Shown: piece by piece, positions 22,252 through 32,239 of the stretch
Position numbering within the stretch: position 1 is the first letter of the stretch
Layout: every line of letters begins with the position of its first letter
From: Acephala macrosclerotiorum
Taxonomy: Eukaryota; Ascomycota; Leotiomycetes; Helotiales; Mollisiaceae
DNA length: 64,000 nt
Direction: 5' to 3'
NCBI GenBank assembly: GCA_014904845.1
Contig: MU119336.1
Coordinates: 1 to 64,000, forward strand
The notes under the pieces: model-generated
Told to the model about the DNA's origin: nothing
Databases searched by the model: none
The model's input: only the letters and a program-made list of their open reading frames with translations
Position numbers and translations under genes: made by a program

Positions 22252-23826
22252 ATGGCGTCCTTCGAGAACAATGATCCCACGTACTGCAAGCTCTGCAACA
22301 TCAGCTTCCCTTCCTTCATCGACTTCCACCGCCATAAACTCAAGTCGAGCAAGCACCCCTTTGTCTGCGAGATCTGCTCCCAAGATTTCAATACTCAAGA
22401 GGCTATGAAGCAACATCATGACTTGGTATTTAATCAACAGGCACCCTTCGATCATATCTAATCAGACGGCAGATGCACTCTGATGAACAGAATCTCCAAT
22501 GCCCCGGATGCAACAAGAAGTTCAACCGCCTCGGTGGTCTCATTGGACACCTTGAATTGAAGTCATGCCGTGCTCTCCCCAAGATTGACATCGAGGCAGC
22601 TAGGAAGGAACTCTCCCAGCAAAATTCTGCCGTCCGAAGCGCACGCAACTTCAACGATTTCAGTCGATCAGGAGCGTCTCCTTACACTCCAGAGCCACTC
22701 CCCCTCTCATTCGCCAAGATTCCTAGTGCACCCATCCAAGGCCAACTAGTACAACTTGCCGCAGCCACACCGAAGGAGCGATCTTTCCGTGGTGACGACC
22801 TCATTGATAGCCTCGATATTGTCGCTGCAAACATGGACACTCTTTGGGGAGATGAGGCAAGGAAGCGAGAGCGGAATCTCATCGATTTCCCCGCACTCGG
22901 CAGCAAGGCACCACCAAATATCATGGATGCTCCCATGTTCAGCCCTCCTTCAGTCCACGGTCTCGCGTCAAACGCATGGGGCACTCAACAAGACTCTCTT
23001 TCCACTAGTTGCACCCCGATCTCTCTGGTCCACACTCCGGCTGTCAAAACCGCTGGATATGCATCAGACCTCCGACTGAACTTCGACCCTGCTGCTTCTA
23101 CCACGGTCTCCCAGACTAGAAATCCCGTAGTCAGCCTCCGGGTCGTAAACGCATGGGTCACTCAGGAGAACTCGTTGGCCTCAGCTTCGCCCGCGATTGC
23201 TGGTCCTATCCAACTTATTCGCGATCCTGCTGCTCCTCCTGCGCCTACCCCACTCACCTCTGTTCTTGCTGTTCTTCATCAAAACCAAATAGCTACTCAG
23301 CCAGATGCGGAGCCCAATCCATATGATCCTGATAACCCAGACTTCAAGGCTTCGAAGTATTGGATTCCTATGCTGGCCAAGTACAAGTGTCCCTACTTTG
23401 GCTGTGGGTAAGTTGTCTATACCTCCACCTTTTCCACAACTGAGCTGACAAATACACAGTAAAGGTATCAAGAACCCTTCCGCCTTCATTCAACACCTCA
23501 AGTCTCCGGCTCACCGCAACGAGAACCTCCAATGCACCAAATGCCTTCGATACTACGCCACTGCGACGGCTCTTACCCAGCATATGGAATCTCAGGGCGT
23601 TCGATGCAAGGTCCGCCTTGATGGAGATTATTCTGGTGTTGTTGATGAGGTCACAGGAGGCGTCGCACTGGCCAAGGGTCGGCTTATGGACAAGACAGTC
23701 AAGTATGTTGTGAACGAGGGCATTCTTGATCCTGCTGGCGGTGTCGTCGCGACCAACAAGGCAGCTGTCGCAGGCAAGAACTCCGACTTCAATAACGTCT
23801 GGGACACTCACGAGAAGAGATGGTGA
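22252..23826 (+). CDS. C2H2 zinc-finger protein
   Basis: Three exons (22252-22425, 22473-23407, 23460-23826) give 491 residues. Exon 1 encodes two fingers (CKLCNISFPSFIDFHRHKL and FVCEICSQDFNTQEAMKQHH). Exon 2 opens with a third finger (CPGCNKKFNRLGGLIGHLE) and continues as a 230-residue Pro/Ser/Ala-rich, probably disordered region. The last intron splits a further finger (CPYFGCGKGIKNPSAFIQHL), followed by CTKCLRYYATATALTQHME. The fingers therefore sit in an N-terminal and a C-terminal cluster. The split arrangement and low-complexity centre suggest nucleic-acid binding in the nucleus, but target and role are unknown. No nuclear effector domain recognised. Confidence 0.88.
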
Positions 23827-24229
23827 ACTGCACGATCTTCGAGCCTTTGGGACTCGGCATCCGGTTCTGTTTGTCGATCTCTCCTCGGCGTTTTCTGGAC
23901 TTCTGCTGTTGTTTCTTGAGCTGTTCCCCTGAGGCGCGCTATCATTGTGCTTCTTCTTGCGCTGCCCAATTTTGCTGAAGAGAAAATGGTAACATAACCG
24001 ATTTCCAACGTATGCTGAGCTGCCGGTGAGCGTGGGGGTAATGGTCTTCTCAGGAAACATTCCTGCATTCTAGTCGCATTTCGTGCTTTTTTTCGGCAAG
24101 GATTTCCTTGCTTTGCCTGCTTTGTGATTAGAAAAAAATGGACTTGCTGTCTCACAACTTTGCTTCTACCCCACTTGTAGTCCGTTTCACGTCAATTAAT
24201 AATGTTACCATCTGTTGAGTCTAGCACCC
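23827..24229. other. 3' flank of the C2H2 gene
   Basis: No gene. The long minus-strand frame at 23368-24060 overlaps the C2H2 exon and is its antisense shadow. Confidence 0.6.
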
Positions 24230-24490
24230 TGTAGGTATTGAAAGATGTGTTCTGGATTCCCAAAACGATTCTCGGCTGCCGCCAGCACCAACTTCGCCCA
24301 AGTCTGCAAGGTATCTCAAAAGTTGGCTTCCTCCTTCACATTCATGTACGAGCGGATCTGGGCAACCGGACGCTGCTTGCGCCTTCCGTAAGCCAAGAAA
24401 TTCCAGTCATCTTCGAGACTTCGAAATACACTCCAAAATCATGCAAAGAGCCTGCGAGAAGATTTGTCTCTACATAGCGATTGTAGTTTT
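24230..24490 (-). pseudogene. Unidentified coding relic
   Basis: On the minus strand two frames read like real protein: RYVETNLLAGSLHDFGVYFE then EVSKMTGISW, and after a shift QIRSYMNVKEEANF, a TGA, then DTLQTWAKLVLAAAENRFGN. The TGA stands where CGA (Arg) would keep a smooth reading. No ATG-led gene can be built. I cannot name the family. The natural residue usage across the stop and the frame change suggests a decayed gene rather than chance. Confidence 0.45.
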
Positions 24491-25983
24491 CTAATATGGT
24501 CTCATATAAAAAGACATGCCTCCTGGCACTACGGATTTCTGATTCAAGAATTCAGAGAGCTGAGTGCTGTGGAGAGTGCCTCGGTGAGATTCAGAGCTGA
24601 TGGAAATGAAGAGGGTCGTCATTAGGAAGCAGTGTCGTAGGATTTCTATTTCCAGAATACGTCGAGAGAAGGGTGGAGAGAAATATTTGGATTGGTATAC
24701 TCGCCGTTGGATCGAGAGAAGTAGCAGACAAGGTGAGAGAACCGAGCAAATGGAGGGATCTGGAAGAGTGGACGTGTCAATTTAGGTACTGGCACAATGG
24801 AGTTGACAAAGCTATCGCATTTCACCACCAAATTTCGTATGAGGCTACCACTGAGAGCCGATCCAAACATCGTTATGTGGTGTCCAACCCTCGTTTCCCC
24901 TTGCGACATATATTGTCCAGCAACCCCGAGCTTATGCGACTATTCAACTTCCTTTGCCAATAGAGCCAATTCTCCGCCTCGAATTTACCTCCTTCCAAAC
25001 TCCTCCCTATTCCTAAACAACCACCTTTTTTTTTCCCTTGCAATTTATCAGTCCTCCCCACCACAATAAATTCAATGTTCGACCTCTGAGAGAATTCCCT
25101 CGAAACGTGATAAATTTGGCCCTCGTAGGTATTCTCTATTTGTTGTTGGAAGGAGAATGTTATCCGGCATGTTCAAGCTCTAGGACTTGTACAAAGATCA
25201 TTAGCATATTGCGTCCAAGTAAGGGTGGAGGTCGAAGTACTGGATCATGAACAACTTAAGGTCGCAGACATAATCAGACACACAGCCAGGTCGTATGGAA
25301 TTGGGTGTCGGTATGTATGAGTGAGAAGGTAGCGCGTATAGTCGATCGTACCGAAATAAGTCGCAAGGGTTGATCGGGCATCAAAGTCAACGAAGGATGT
25401 CGTAAGAACTTGCGAAGAAAGGCAATTCGAAAAGCTCCTCCACTCCTCCACAGCGCCAATGCTACCAATTTGTATTTTCCGCCGTTTCACTCCCTCCCTT
25501 TGTCCTTGTTCTTGCCTTCACCCTTCCTACCTTCGCCCTTGGTATCAAATTGCAGTCTTTCGTGTTGGATTTAGAGGTGGTTCGAATCGCGAGAAGAAAA
25601 TAGACTTCATGTCCACGAAGAAAAGGTGGTAAGGAGTGGAGAGTTAGCTGGCTGGGCCTCTAACAGCACACGCAGGGAGTACGAACCTCTCTTTGTAGGG
25701 AGCTTCCAAGGACCAAGGTAAGCAACAGAGTGCTACAGACAAAAGAATGAGAATATCTCAAGTTGGGTGCCAAAAATTATGCCACATTCTGAACGTAGCC
25801 GAGGAATGGCGATCCGTAGCCTTGTGGGGTTGAAAACAAAGGAAGAACTAAGAAAATCCCAAGTTGGGTGCCAAAATCAGTTGTACTCGTCTTGTTCGGG
25901 GTAGTCATTCTTAAAGTATGCGATTAACATAGGGAACTGTTCAAAAGATCAATCTTGGAGTAGGCTGCGCACGGGGGCTCCAT
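24491..25983. other. Gene-poor stretch
   Basis: No supported gene. Holds two copies of a 17-bp direct repeat near 25.76 and 25.86 kb and lies just before the palindromic element. Confidence 0.5.
25759..25876. repeat. 17-bp direct repeat pair
   Basis: The string CAAGTTGGGTGCCAAAA occurs at 25759-25775 and again at 25860-25876, 101 bp apart, with weaker similarity just upstream (ATCTCAAG versus ATCCCAAG). It could be the edge of a small duplicated or mobile sequence next to the foldback element. Confidence 0.75.
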
Positions 25984-26208
25984 GGGGCGGAGTTTCGATA
26001 TACTCTTTCCCCACCCGTGGAGGAACCGTGGTTGTTCATGGTGCCCCACGGGGTGCCAAGATGTGCATAAGTGTATAAAATGCATATAATTTGCATATAT
26101 TTACAGTTTATGCTTATATTATACTTTGATTATGAATATATTGTGCATTTATGCATCTTTGGGGCACCACAGAGCTTTATGGGGGGAGTATCTTCAAAAA
26201 CTCCGCCT
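25984..26208. mobile_element. Foldback/MITE-like element with long imperfect inverted repeats
   Basis: The left arm contains, in order, GGCGGAGTTT, ATACTC, CCCC and TGGTGCCCCA, then AGATGTGCATAA. Read from the right on the other strand, the same order appears: GGCGGAGTTT, ATACTC, CCCCCC, TGGTGCCCCA, AGATGCATAA. Arms of about 90-100 bp surround a short AT-rich centre rich in TGCATA. No coding capacity. This is the structure of a non-autonomous foldback or MITE element or a similar palindrome; target-site duplications could not be fixed by eye. Confidence 0.65.
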
Positions 26209-28288
26209 ATATTGGCCTACGGGGCGGGCGCAAAGCGGGGCCTCATCCCCCATGGCTTTTTTTGGAGCAGCCCATCTTGGAGAAATAAAATTTTCCTACA
26301 TAAAATTTGTTGTTTTGGGGCCATTCAAGAGCGCTAGTATCAACGCTACGCAAGCTAAATGGACAGAAAATAGGAGGGTGAATCCGACATTCAATTGTGA
26401 TAGTGAGACACAAATTAAATTTCCGAAGGGATCTTAAGTACTATACAACAATTTATTATCTATGGTATATAGTTCCTAGAGCATCAATGTTCCTAGGAGC
26501 TCCATCTTGTCTAAAAACGATTAAGTGTTTGACTTGTCATGGAGGTGAGCATGTTGCATGGGTATGGCTTCATGATGTATCTTTTGAGGTTTTCTTCTGC
26601 TATTGAAAGTCTTAACCTCTGATATAATATGCCATTGTTTTATCCCGGTTCTTAATTTACAGGCATCGGTGAATAAGTCCAAATTCATGCCATTGCAACC
26701 AAGAATACAACCAAGAATATAATCAACCGCATAGGAGACAAGTAACATATAAAACTAAGCCGACTTGCAACAATTGAACGACTCTGCCCTGCAGACCCGC
26801 TCACAATAAGTCCTCGGTAATTCTCTATAATCCAGTCCCCTCACGTGCAACGGTGCAAGTAATACCCATCGGCAAAGCTAGAACCGGGGTGGTAATCTCT
26901 GGATAACTTCGGCTCGCTCGTTGTTAAAGCAGAAAGTTGAATCTGCCCACAGAATCATTTTCCACACCATCCTCACCCCGAACCAGAATCCCGCAACGCC
27001 AACAATCATTTTACCACTACGTCGAAAAGGCTTTCATTCTCAAATGCATATTGCTTCCCATGCGGGTACTGTACCCCTTGCTCCGAATCTCTCCATTAAC
27101 TTCATTTGCTGTGAAGCATTCCCCGCTGCCCTTCCAACGTCAACATTGGACAACGACTGCGCTAGGAAATTGAACGCTTCTTTTAGCAGAGTAAGCTAAT
27201 GCTCTAGTGCAAAGAATAACAGACTCTATTACTCTACGACATGGGATGCCTTTCCGAGATAGAAGTTCATGCCAACATCATTTGTTGCACAAGTACCAAG
27301 CCCATGCACGACATTATGCCTCTCCCTTCGCGAAGATTGTCTGCGCCCATTCGAGCCATTGTGACTGCTAGCGTAGGCCTCTAGAGCGAGATGTGTAACG
27401 AAGTGGGCGTTGACGCTAATGAGATGATATAGACCGTGATGAGATGATCATAGCCTTCATCCATAAATATATTGACAGAGGGGGTCGAGGCGTACAACGC
27501 CGCGTTGTGTCAAGACTCTGGGGCTCTCTGTCTGATCAAATAAAGGATGCACTTGCTGATCGTGCCGTCCATCTCATCGTAGGTGGAATAATGTTCATTA
27601 TACTTTTGTAGCCGTACTCGTGCACATTAGCGGGAATAATTTAATCCTTGGACTTAGGCGTATACCACGGGAGCGAGTTTTTGAAGACTGATAGGCAAAT
27701 TACTGCTGAAATAACAGTCCTCTCTGCTGCTTATTTCCAAAATTTAAGTTCTCGACCGGCTCGTATGTAATGACAAACAACAATTGCTGCATACTTTCTC
27801 GCTAAAGGTCATCTAGGAATTCACTGACCTCAAACGAACTTCTCTTGTCCTTTACTATCTCTTCCGATCAAAGATCCCCATACTAGTCTCTTGAGATTTG
27901 GTGTTCTTTGACAGGTAGGGTTTAAAATTCTCGAGCTTTTGGGGCACCTGCTGTCTAGGTAGGACCTTGCTCGGTGTGACTTCAAGGTTAATCAGACGTT
28001 TTGATGTCTGATAGCCTGAAAATTTTGCGACTATTGCTTTGAAGCCTCGGGGTAACTCACTGGTGTATACCGATAGGGCAGTTTCGGTAAATCTGCACGT
28101 CCACTGAACCCCTGGGAACATTCCCACATTGCTCGCTTCTCTGCCAAGGCTAGCTGAATCACATGTGATGGTGGCTGAAGCTGAATACAGCGCCTCACAC
28201 CTCACATTTCAGCCCTGAAATCGTGATATTTCCATCAATTCTATATCCTTCTTCTTCACTATCTCACGTTTCCTCGCGATACCCAACA
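26209..28288. other. Gene-poor 2.1 kb
   Basis: Scattered frames of 70-116 codons on both strands, none ATG-led with a recognisable domain (the minus-strand frame at 27855-28205 opens without an ATG). Composition is more AT-rich than in flanking genes, suggesting old repeat or relic DNA. Confidence 0.5.
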
Positions 28289-29364
28289 ATGGCAACTATC
28301 CGCTGGTATAAGAAGAGGCGTGGGCGTCGAGACGGTTCTCTCAAAGCCCGCCTTTCTCGTGTGGGCTCCAAAGCCACCGAGGATGTCTTTTGGATCAGTC
28401 GCTGCGCAGCCATCGTCCTCTTCTTCCCCTTGGTCGTAACCTATTTAGCTGTCGAAACGCTGCTGGAAGAACGTCAACAAGAGCGAGACGATGGATATCG
28501 TCGGGCCGGACCGCCACCGATCCCTTTGAAGGATTCAAGGGAGAAGAAGGGGAGGAGGGAGCGGAATCTTGACATCCCAAACAAAGCACCCACAATGCAA
28601 CCGCACAGCAAGCTACTCATGCTGCCGAGAGAGATTAGGGATATGATTTGGAAAGACGTCATGGGAGGGAAGTCAATTCATTGGGAGATTGTTGATCGTA
28701 AACTTTGTGGAAGGATATGTCGCTGCGAGGTACATTGCGATTGGCTGGCGTGCATGTCATGGAAGATGCCGAATGAACATCTAAAGATGAACAACTTAGT
28801 GGGACTCTTGTTGTCCTGCAAGCAAACGTAAGCGGCTTCCTTACCTGCTCTGGACATTCGTCTCGTACTCACATCGCCAGGCATGCTGAAGCTATTCAAT
28901 ACCTCTATGAGCTTAACAAATTCTGGACTCGAACCACAGATGTGCTTCAATTCCTCCCACAGCTTCTCACGACTGAAAGCTTGAATCGAATTCACCACCT
29001 GAATTTCCTTTATCTGGTGGGCGACCCACCTTCACTAGCTCATTCCGTTCACAGGATAGACAACCCCAAGAAAATGGAGAAGCGGAATCAGAAAGAGCAC
29101 GAGTACCGCAAAAGCTGGAACGCAGTCTGGAAGACGCTATCAGAAATGGAGGGCCTGATTGAGTTGAAAGTGCACGTTATAGTTGTTGCTCGTCGCGGGA
29201 GTATTGATCTTTGGAAAGTCGAAGATTTTGAAATTATTACATCTGTAACCAGACCAAAGAGGTTTGTGTTGATCTTACCAGATGAGTTGGTTAGGCTTCT
29301 GAAACGGCGAGTTTACGCAAAGAATCTGGAGGTGGAAGGATTCATGAGAAACGCAGGAAATTGA
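28289..29364 (+). CDS. DUF7730-type protein with an N-terminal membrane segment
   Basis: Two exons (28289-28827, 28881-29364) give 340 residues. Start MATIRWYKKRRGRRDG is basic. A hydrophobic helix follows (CAAIVLFFPLVVTYLAVETL, about residues 45-64), then a charged linker. The conserved fungal core begins at LLMLPREIRDMIWKDVMG, continues with LLLSCKQTHAEAIQYLYELN across the intron, then FLPQLLTTESLNRIHHLNFL and TRPKRFVLILP. This F-box-like/DUF7730 module is very common in filamentous ascomycetes and has no assigned role; the LPREIRxxI start resembles an F-box helix. The N-terminal membrane helix is unusual. Past the stop, another frame stays coding-like for about 100 bp, so the C-terminus may be shortened by a shift. 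Confidence 0.85.
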
Positions 29365-29743
29365 GGACGATATAAGAAAAGCTATTGAGGAACGGGAAAT
29401 GGAGAGATAGACGGAGCTGACTATGAAAAAAACGAAGGATCACTACTTCTATCAAGCAAAAGAGCTGCGCAAAAGCGGGAAATAAATCGAATATCTCATC
29501 TCGAGTGAGGACACGGAAGACCAGAATGTATTTAAGGCAAGCTAATCATTCTATGCTGTCCCAGTAAATCATTGCCAGCTTGCCGAAGCCAGCGGACATT
29601 CTTTCAGGCAAAAGGTATCCCATACCGTTAATGAAGTACCCCGTTCAGCTCGTCGAATTTCCCATCTTCACTTCCAAAGAGCGTAAGGATCTCAGTACCC
29701 TTCCACGTGTCGAACAGCGATCACACCTCCCTTCATACTAACC
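29365..29743. other. 3' flank, possible lost C-terminal codons
   Basis: Begins with Lys/Glu-rich sequence that reads openly in a second frame (EERE, KKTKDHYFYQAKELRK) but contains a TAG. No separate gene. Confidence 0.4.
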
Positions 29744-30040
29744 TCACGGGTCATCGCCACAGATCGGCTTACATCTCTTTGCATCTGGTTTGCAAGGAAG
29801 AAAGAAGATAAGGCTAAACATAATCACCAAATTGAGAATGACCCAAATGCAATTTGAGATCACCAAAGCTCTCGCGATCTTCATGCGATAGAGAAGCTTT
29901 TCGACTTGCTCTGGATGTGTCTCGCGTATGTGGGGTGTTGCGTCGTGGTCGTGGGGAGTTTGTGGAGAATTGATGCAAGGCGGGGAATCGGGAGCTGTCG
30001 GAAAGTCGACCAGGTGATAGGCAGGGGGATGCGGAGACAT
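29744..30040 (-). CDS. Small membrane protein, proline/histidine-rich N-terminus
   Basis: Single exon, 98 residues from the ATG at 30040; the frame upstream has no ATG. Residues 1-50 are polar and rich in Pro, His and Asp. Then comes a short basic stretch (LLYRMKIARALV) and a transmembrane helix (VILNLVIMFSLIFFLP). The C-terminal tail CKPDAKRCKPICGDDP holds three cysteines. I do not recognise a family. The clean ATG, hydrophobic segment and cysteine tail make it a plausible small single-pass protein, but no homology supports it. It converges with the DUF7730 gene. Confidence 0.5.
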   Translation of the reverse strand: MSPHPPAYHLVDFPTAPDSPPCINSPQTPHDHDATPHIRETHPEQVEKLLYRMKIARALVISNCIWVILNLVIMFSLIFFLPCKPDAKRCKPICGDDP

Positions 30041-30509
30041 GGTCTGATTGAGATGAATTGAGGATGAGAGAAAGGAGTCGTGTTGAGCTGAGGACACGAT
30101 GGGAGAGATGTTTATACGTAGGAAATAGGCAATCTCATGTGTAAGAGGCGGAGTCGCGAGGCAGAATGTTGGCCAAGGCGCAGCGAGACAGGCGGATCTC
30201 TTCCATGTTCCAACGACACCACCAACAAAATACGCTATCTTGAATACATGTTGCAGAGTATTCAGAATACTTCACCAACATATATCATAAACTTCTGTGG
30301 TCTTGTTGATTGAAGTGACCAAGACTTGTTTGTGGGGAAGGTACAAAGCATGGGTTCTGTTGAAGTACACGTGATATGCTGTATATATCCTCATTCTCAT
30401 GCTCTTTGGTGGATCATCCTTAATATATCATCTTTTCAGACCATCATATATTCGATGCCATGACCACAAAATCCTAGAAAAAAAACAATTTGAGGGTAGA
30501 ATAGAAGCA
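30041..30509. other. Intergenic, no gene
   Basis: AT-leaning sequence with no supported open frame; holds the promoter of the small membrane protein gene. Confidence 0.5.
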
Positions 30510-31610
30510 TTACAGACGCAGGTTGTAGAGTGGAGATATTAAGAATGCAACTAAAATTACAGGACGAGGAGATTTTTGAAAGAGCATCCTCTCACCGACG
30601 GCATCATGCCTTGTCACAACTTCTTCTTTCCATTTGGCATCCTCACCGGCCAGTATAAAACCAATGAAGCCACAATATTGAAAGCAATAAACGCCCACAC
30701 GATACCGAAGTTACGCCGCCTGTTCCCATACTCGGAACCGACACCCGCCCAAGAACGTGTTAATATCCTTGATCTTGCAGCAACTGAAGTTATTCGTTGC
30801 CTCCGGGTCCATTAAATATCAGCCTGCCCTGGAGACGTACTCTGCCATATACTCGCCACAAATCTGACCCTCTGGCATGCTGATGGTTGTCCATTCATTG
30901 CTCGTACACGTCACCTCGACACCTGCTAAGCTAGTTGGTAGAACAGCAGAAACCCAGTACGACAAAGGTGAGACTTTGTACAATAAAATCCAAAAATGAG
31001 GCATCTGTTCCGGCGTGGCTAACAACTCACAAAAGAAAATGATCAAGACGAACAGAATGCCAGCTGTATTGCCGCCTCCATCGACTGTACCAGCGAAAAA
31101 AATGCACATATGTGCACATGTACAAATAAAAGAAGAAATTGCCAGAACAGAAGCCACATCAGTCCTCGTTCCACGGCTTGCCCTGCGACGTCGGCATTTC
31201 GATAGAAACCAACAGGATAGTAGAAACATGCCCACATGAACACTGAAGCGACGGTATTCCAAGGTATCTCCCCAATGATTTGGCTAAGCATGAAAATCTT
31301 CCAGGAATAAGCTTTGGTAGGCCGTTCGTGGACCTCGTAGAGAGCGCGTTGTGTGACAAACTGTGGCATTTGTTGGTCTACCAGCTGTCCGAAGATGCTG
31401 CATAGCAGTACTGGGGAAGATACGACGAATCGTACCTAGCAAAGCTAGCCAAACGGAGGCGACATCCTTCTGGAAATCCGTTCGTGCACCATAGCCAAAG
31501 ACATTCAGGTTTTCGAAACAAGGTCCAATCTTGCGGAAGGTCTGCCCGCGTTCGTGAGAGATTTTGGCGAAATTCATAGCCCACACAGGTTTTGAGCCGA
31601 AGAATTTAAT
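30510..31610 (-). pseudogene. PDR-type ABC transporter remnant with internal deletion
   Basis: Two ends of a fungal PDR (ABC-G) drug-efflux pump are fused. The upstream block carries CFENLNVFGYGARTDFQKDV, which belongs just before the first ATP-binding domain. It runs straight into IFGQLVDQQMPQFVTQRALY and EVHERPTKAYSWKIFML from the second membrane domain, then FFCELLATPEQMPHFWILLY, VSPLSYWVSAVLPTSLAG and a C-terminal FGILW-like segment near 30,600. Both ABC cassettes are missing. The fusion point and at least two later places change frame. A normal pump has about 1,400-1,500 residues; here barely 1.1 kb remains. It sits next to a dead Zn2Cys6 regulator on the same strand, suggesting a lost efflux/metabolic locus. 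Confidence 0.88.
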
Positions 31611-32239
31611 TAGGCAGCGTACCTGAACCAGATTTCTTTAAGAATAAGGCAAAGTCAAAAACAGTGTTAACGGACCTCTTAGTGTTGACGAGTACTTGTT
31701 AAGCACTGATCTGAATTGAGCGTCTCGGTCTTTTCTAGGCTAGGTAGGGGCTGCTGATTATGTCCGGATGGCACGCTCGGTCTCGGCCGAGAGGTCTGAG
31801 GCCGCAAATGACCGAAGGAACTTTCAAACCCAGATGACAGATGTAAGGATTATGCAGAGCCGGCAGAAAGCTGCGCCGCGTTGTGGAGAATGTTCTAAGC
31901 GCAGGATTCAGCTAGTCTGGTAACTGGAGCGAGGAATCCAATTGCGGGGAAAGAGAAGCTGGGAAGGAAGGCGTGTGAGAGTGAAGATGTGCTCATGGAT
32001 TGTAAATTCTGGAATGAGGCGAGTGATTTTGGGTTTTCTTTTTGTAGTACTTGAGATGCAAGGAGATTTCTCCTGCGCAATAAGAGGAGATGGCATTGAA
32101 ACAAACAAGAAAAGACCCAAGTAGCTTGATACACAGTATATCAAGAAAATTTTGCATCTGGCAAGAAGAAATCCAAGTCCAGGTCCAAGCCATAATTGTC
32201 ATCCCCACCATAGAGACTCAAGATGCTGCGTCCGTATGA
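31611..32239. other. Intergenic between two dead genes
   Basis: No supported gene. Short frames on the minus strand (31895-32211) have no motif. Confidence 0.5.

Noticed and set aside
23368..24060. 230-codon minus-strand frame
   Set aside because: It is antisense to the last two exons of the C2H2 gene, which has consistent splice phases and zinc-finger motifs.
25570..25600. GGTTCGAATCG string resembling a tRNA B box
   Set aside because: No matching A box or cloverleaf could be found 30-60 bp upstream.
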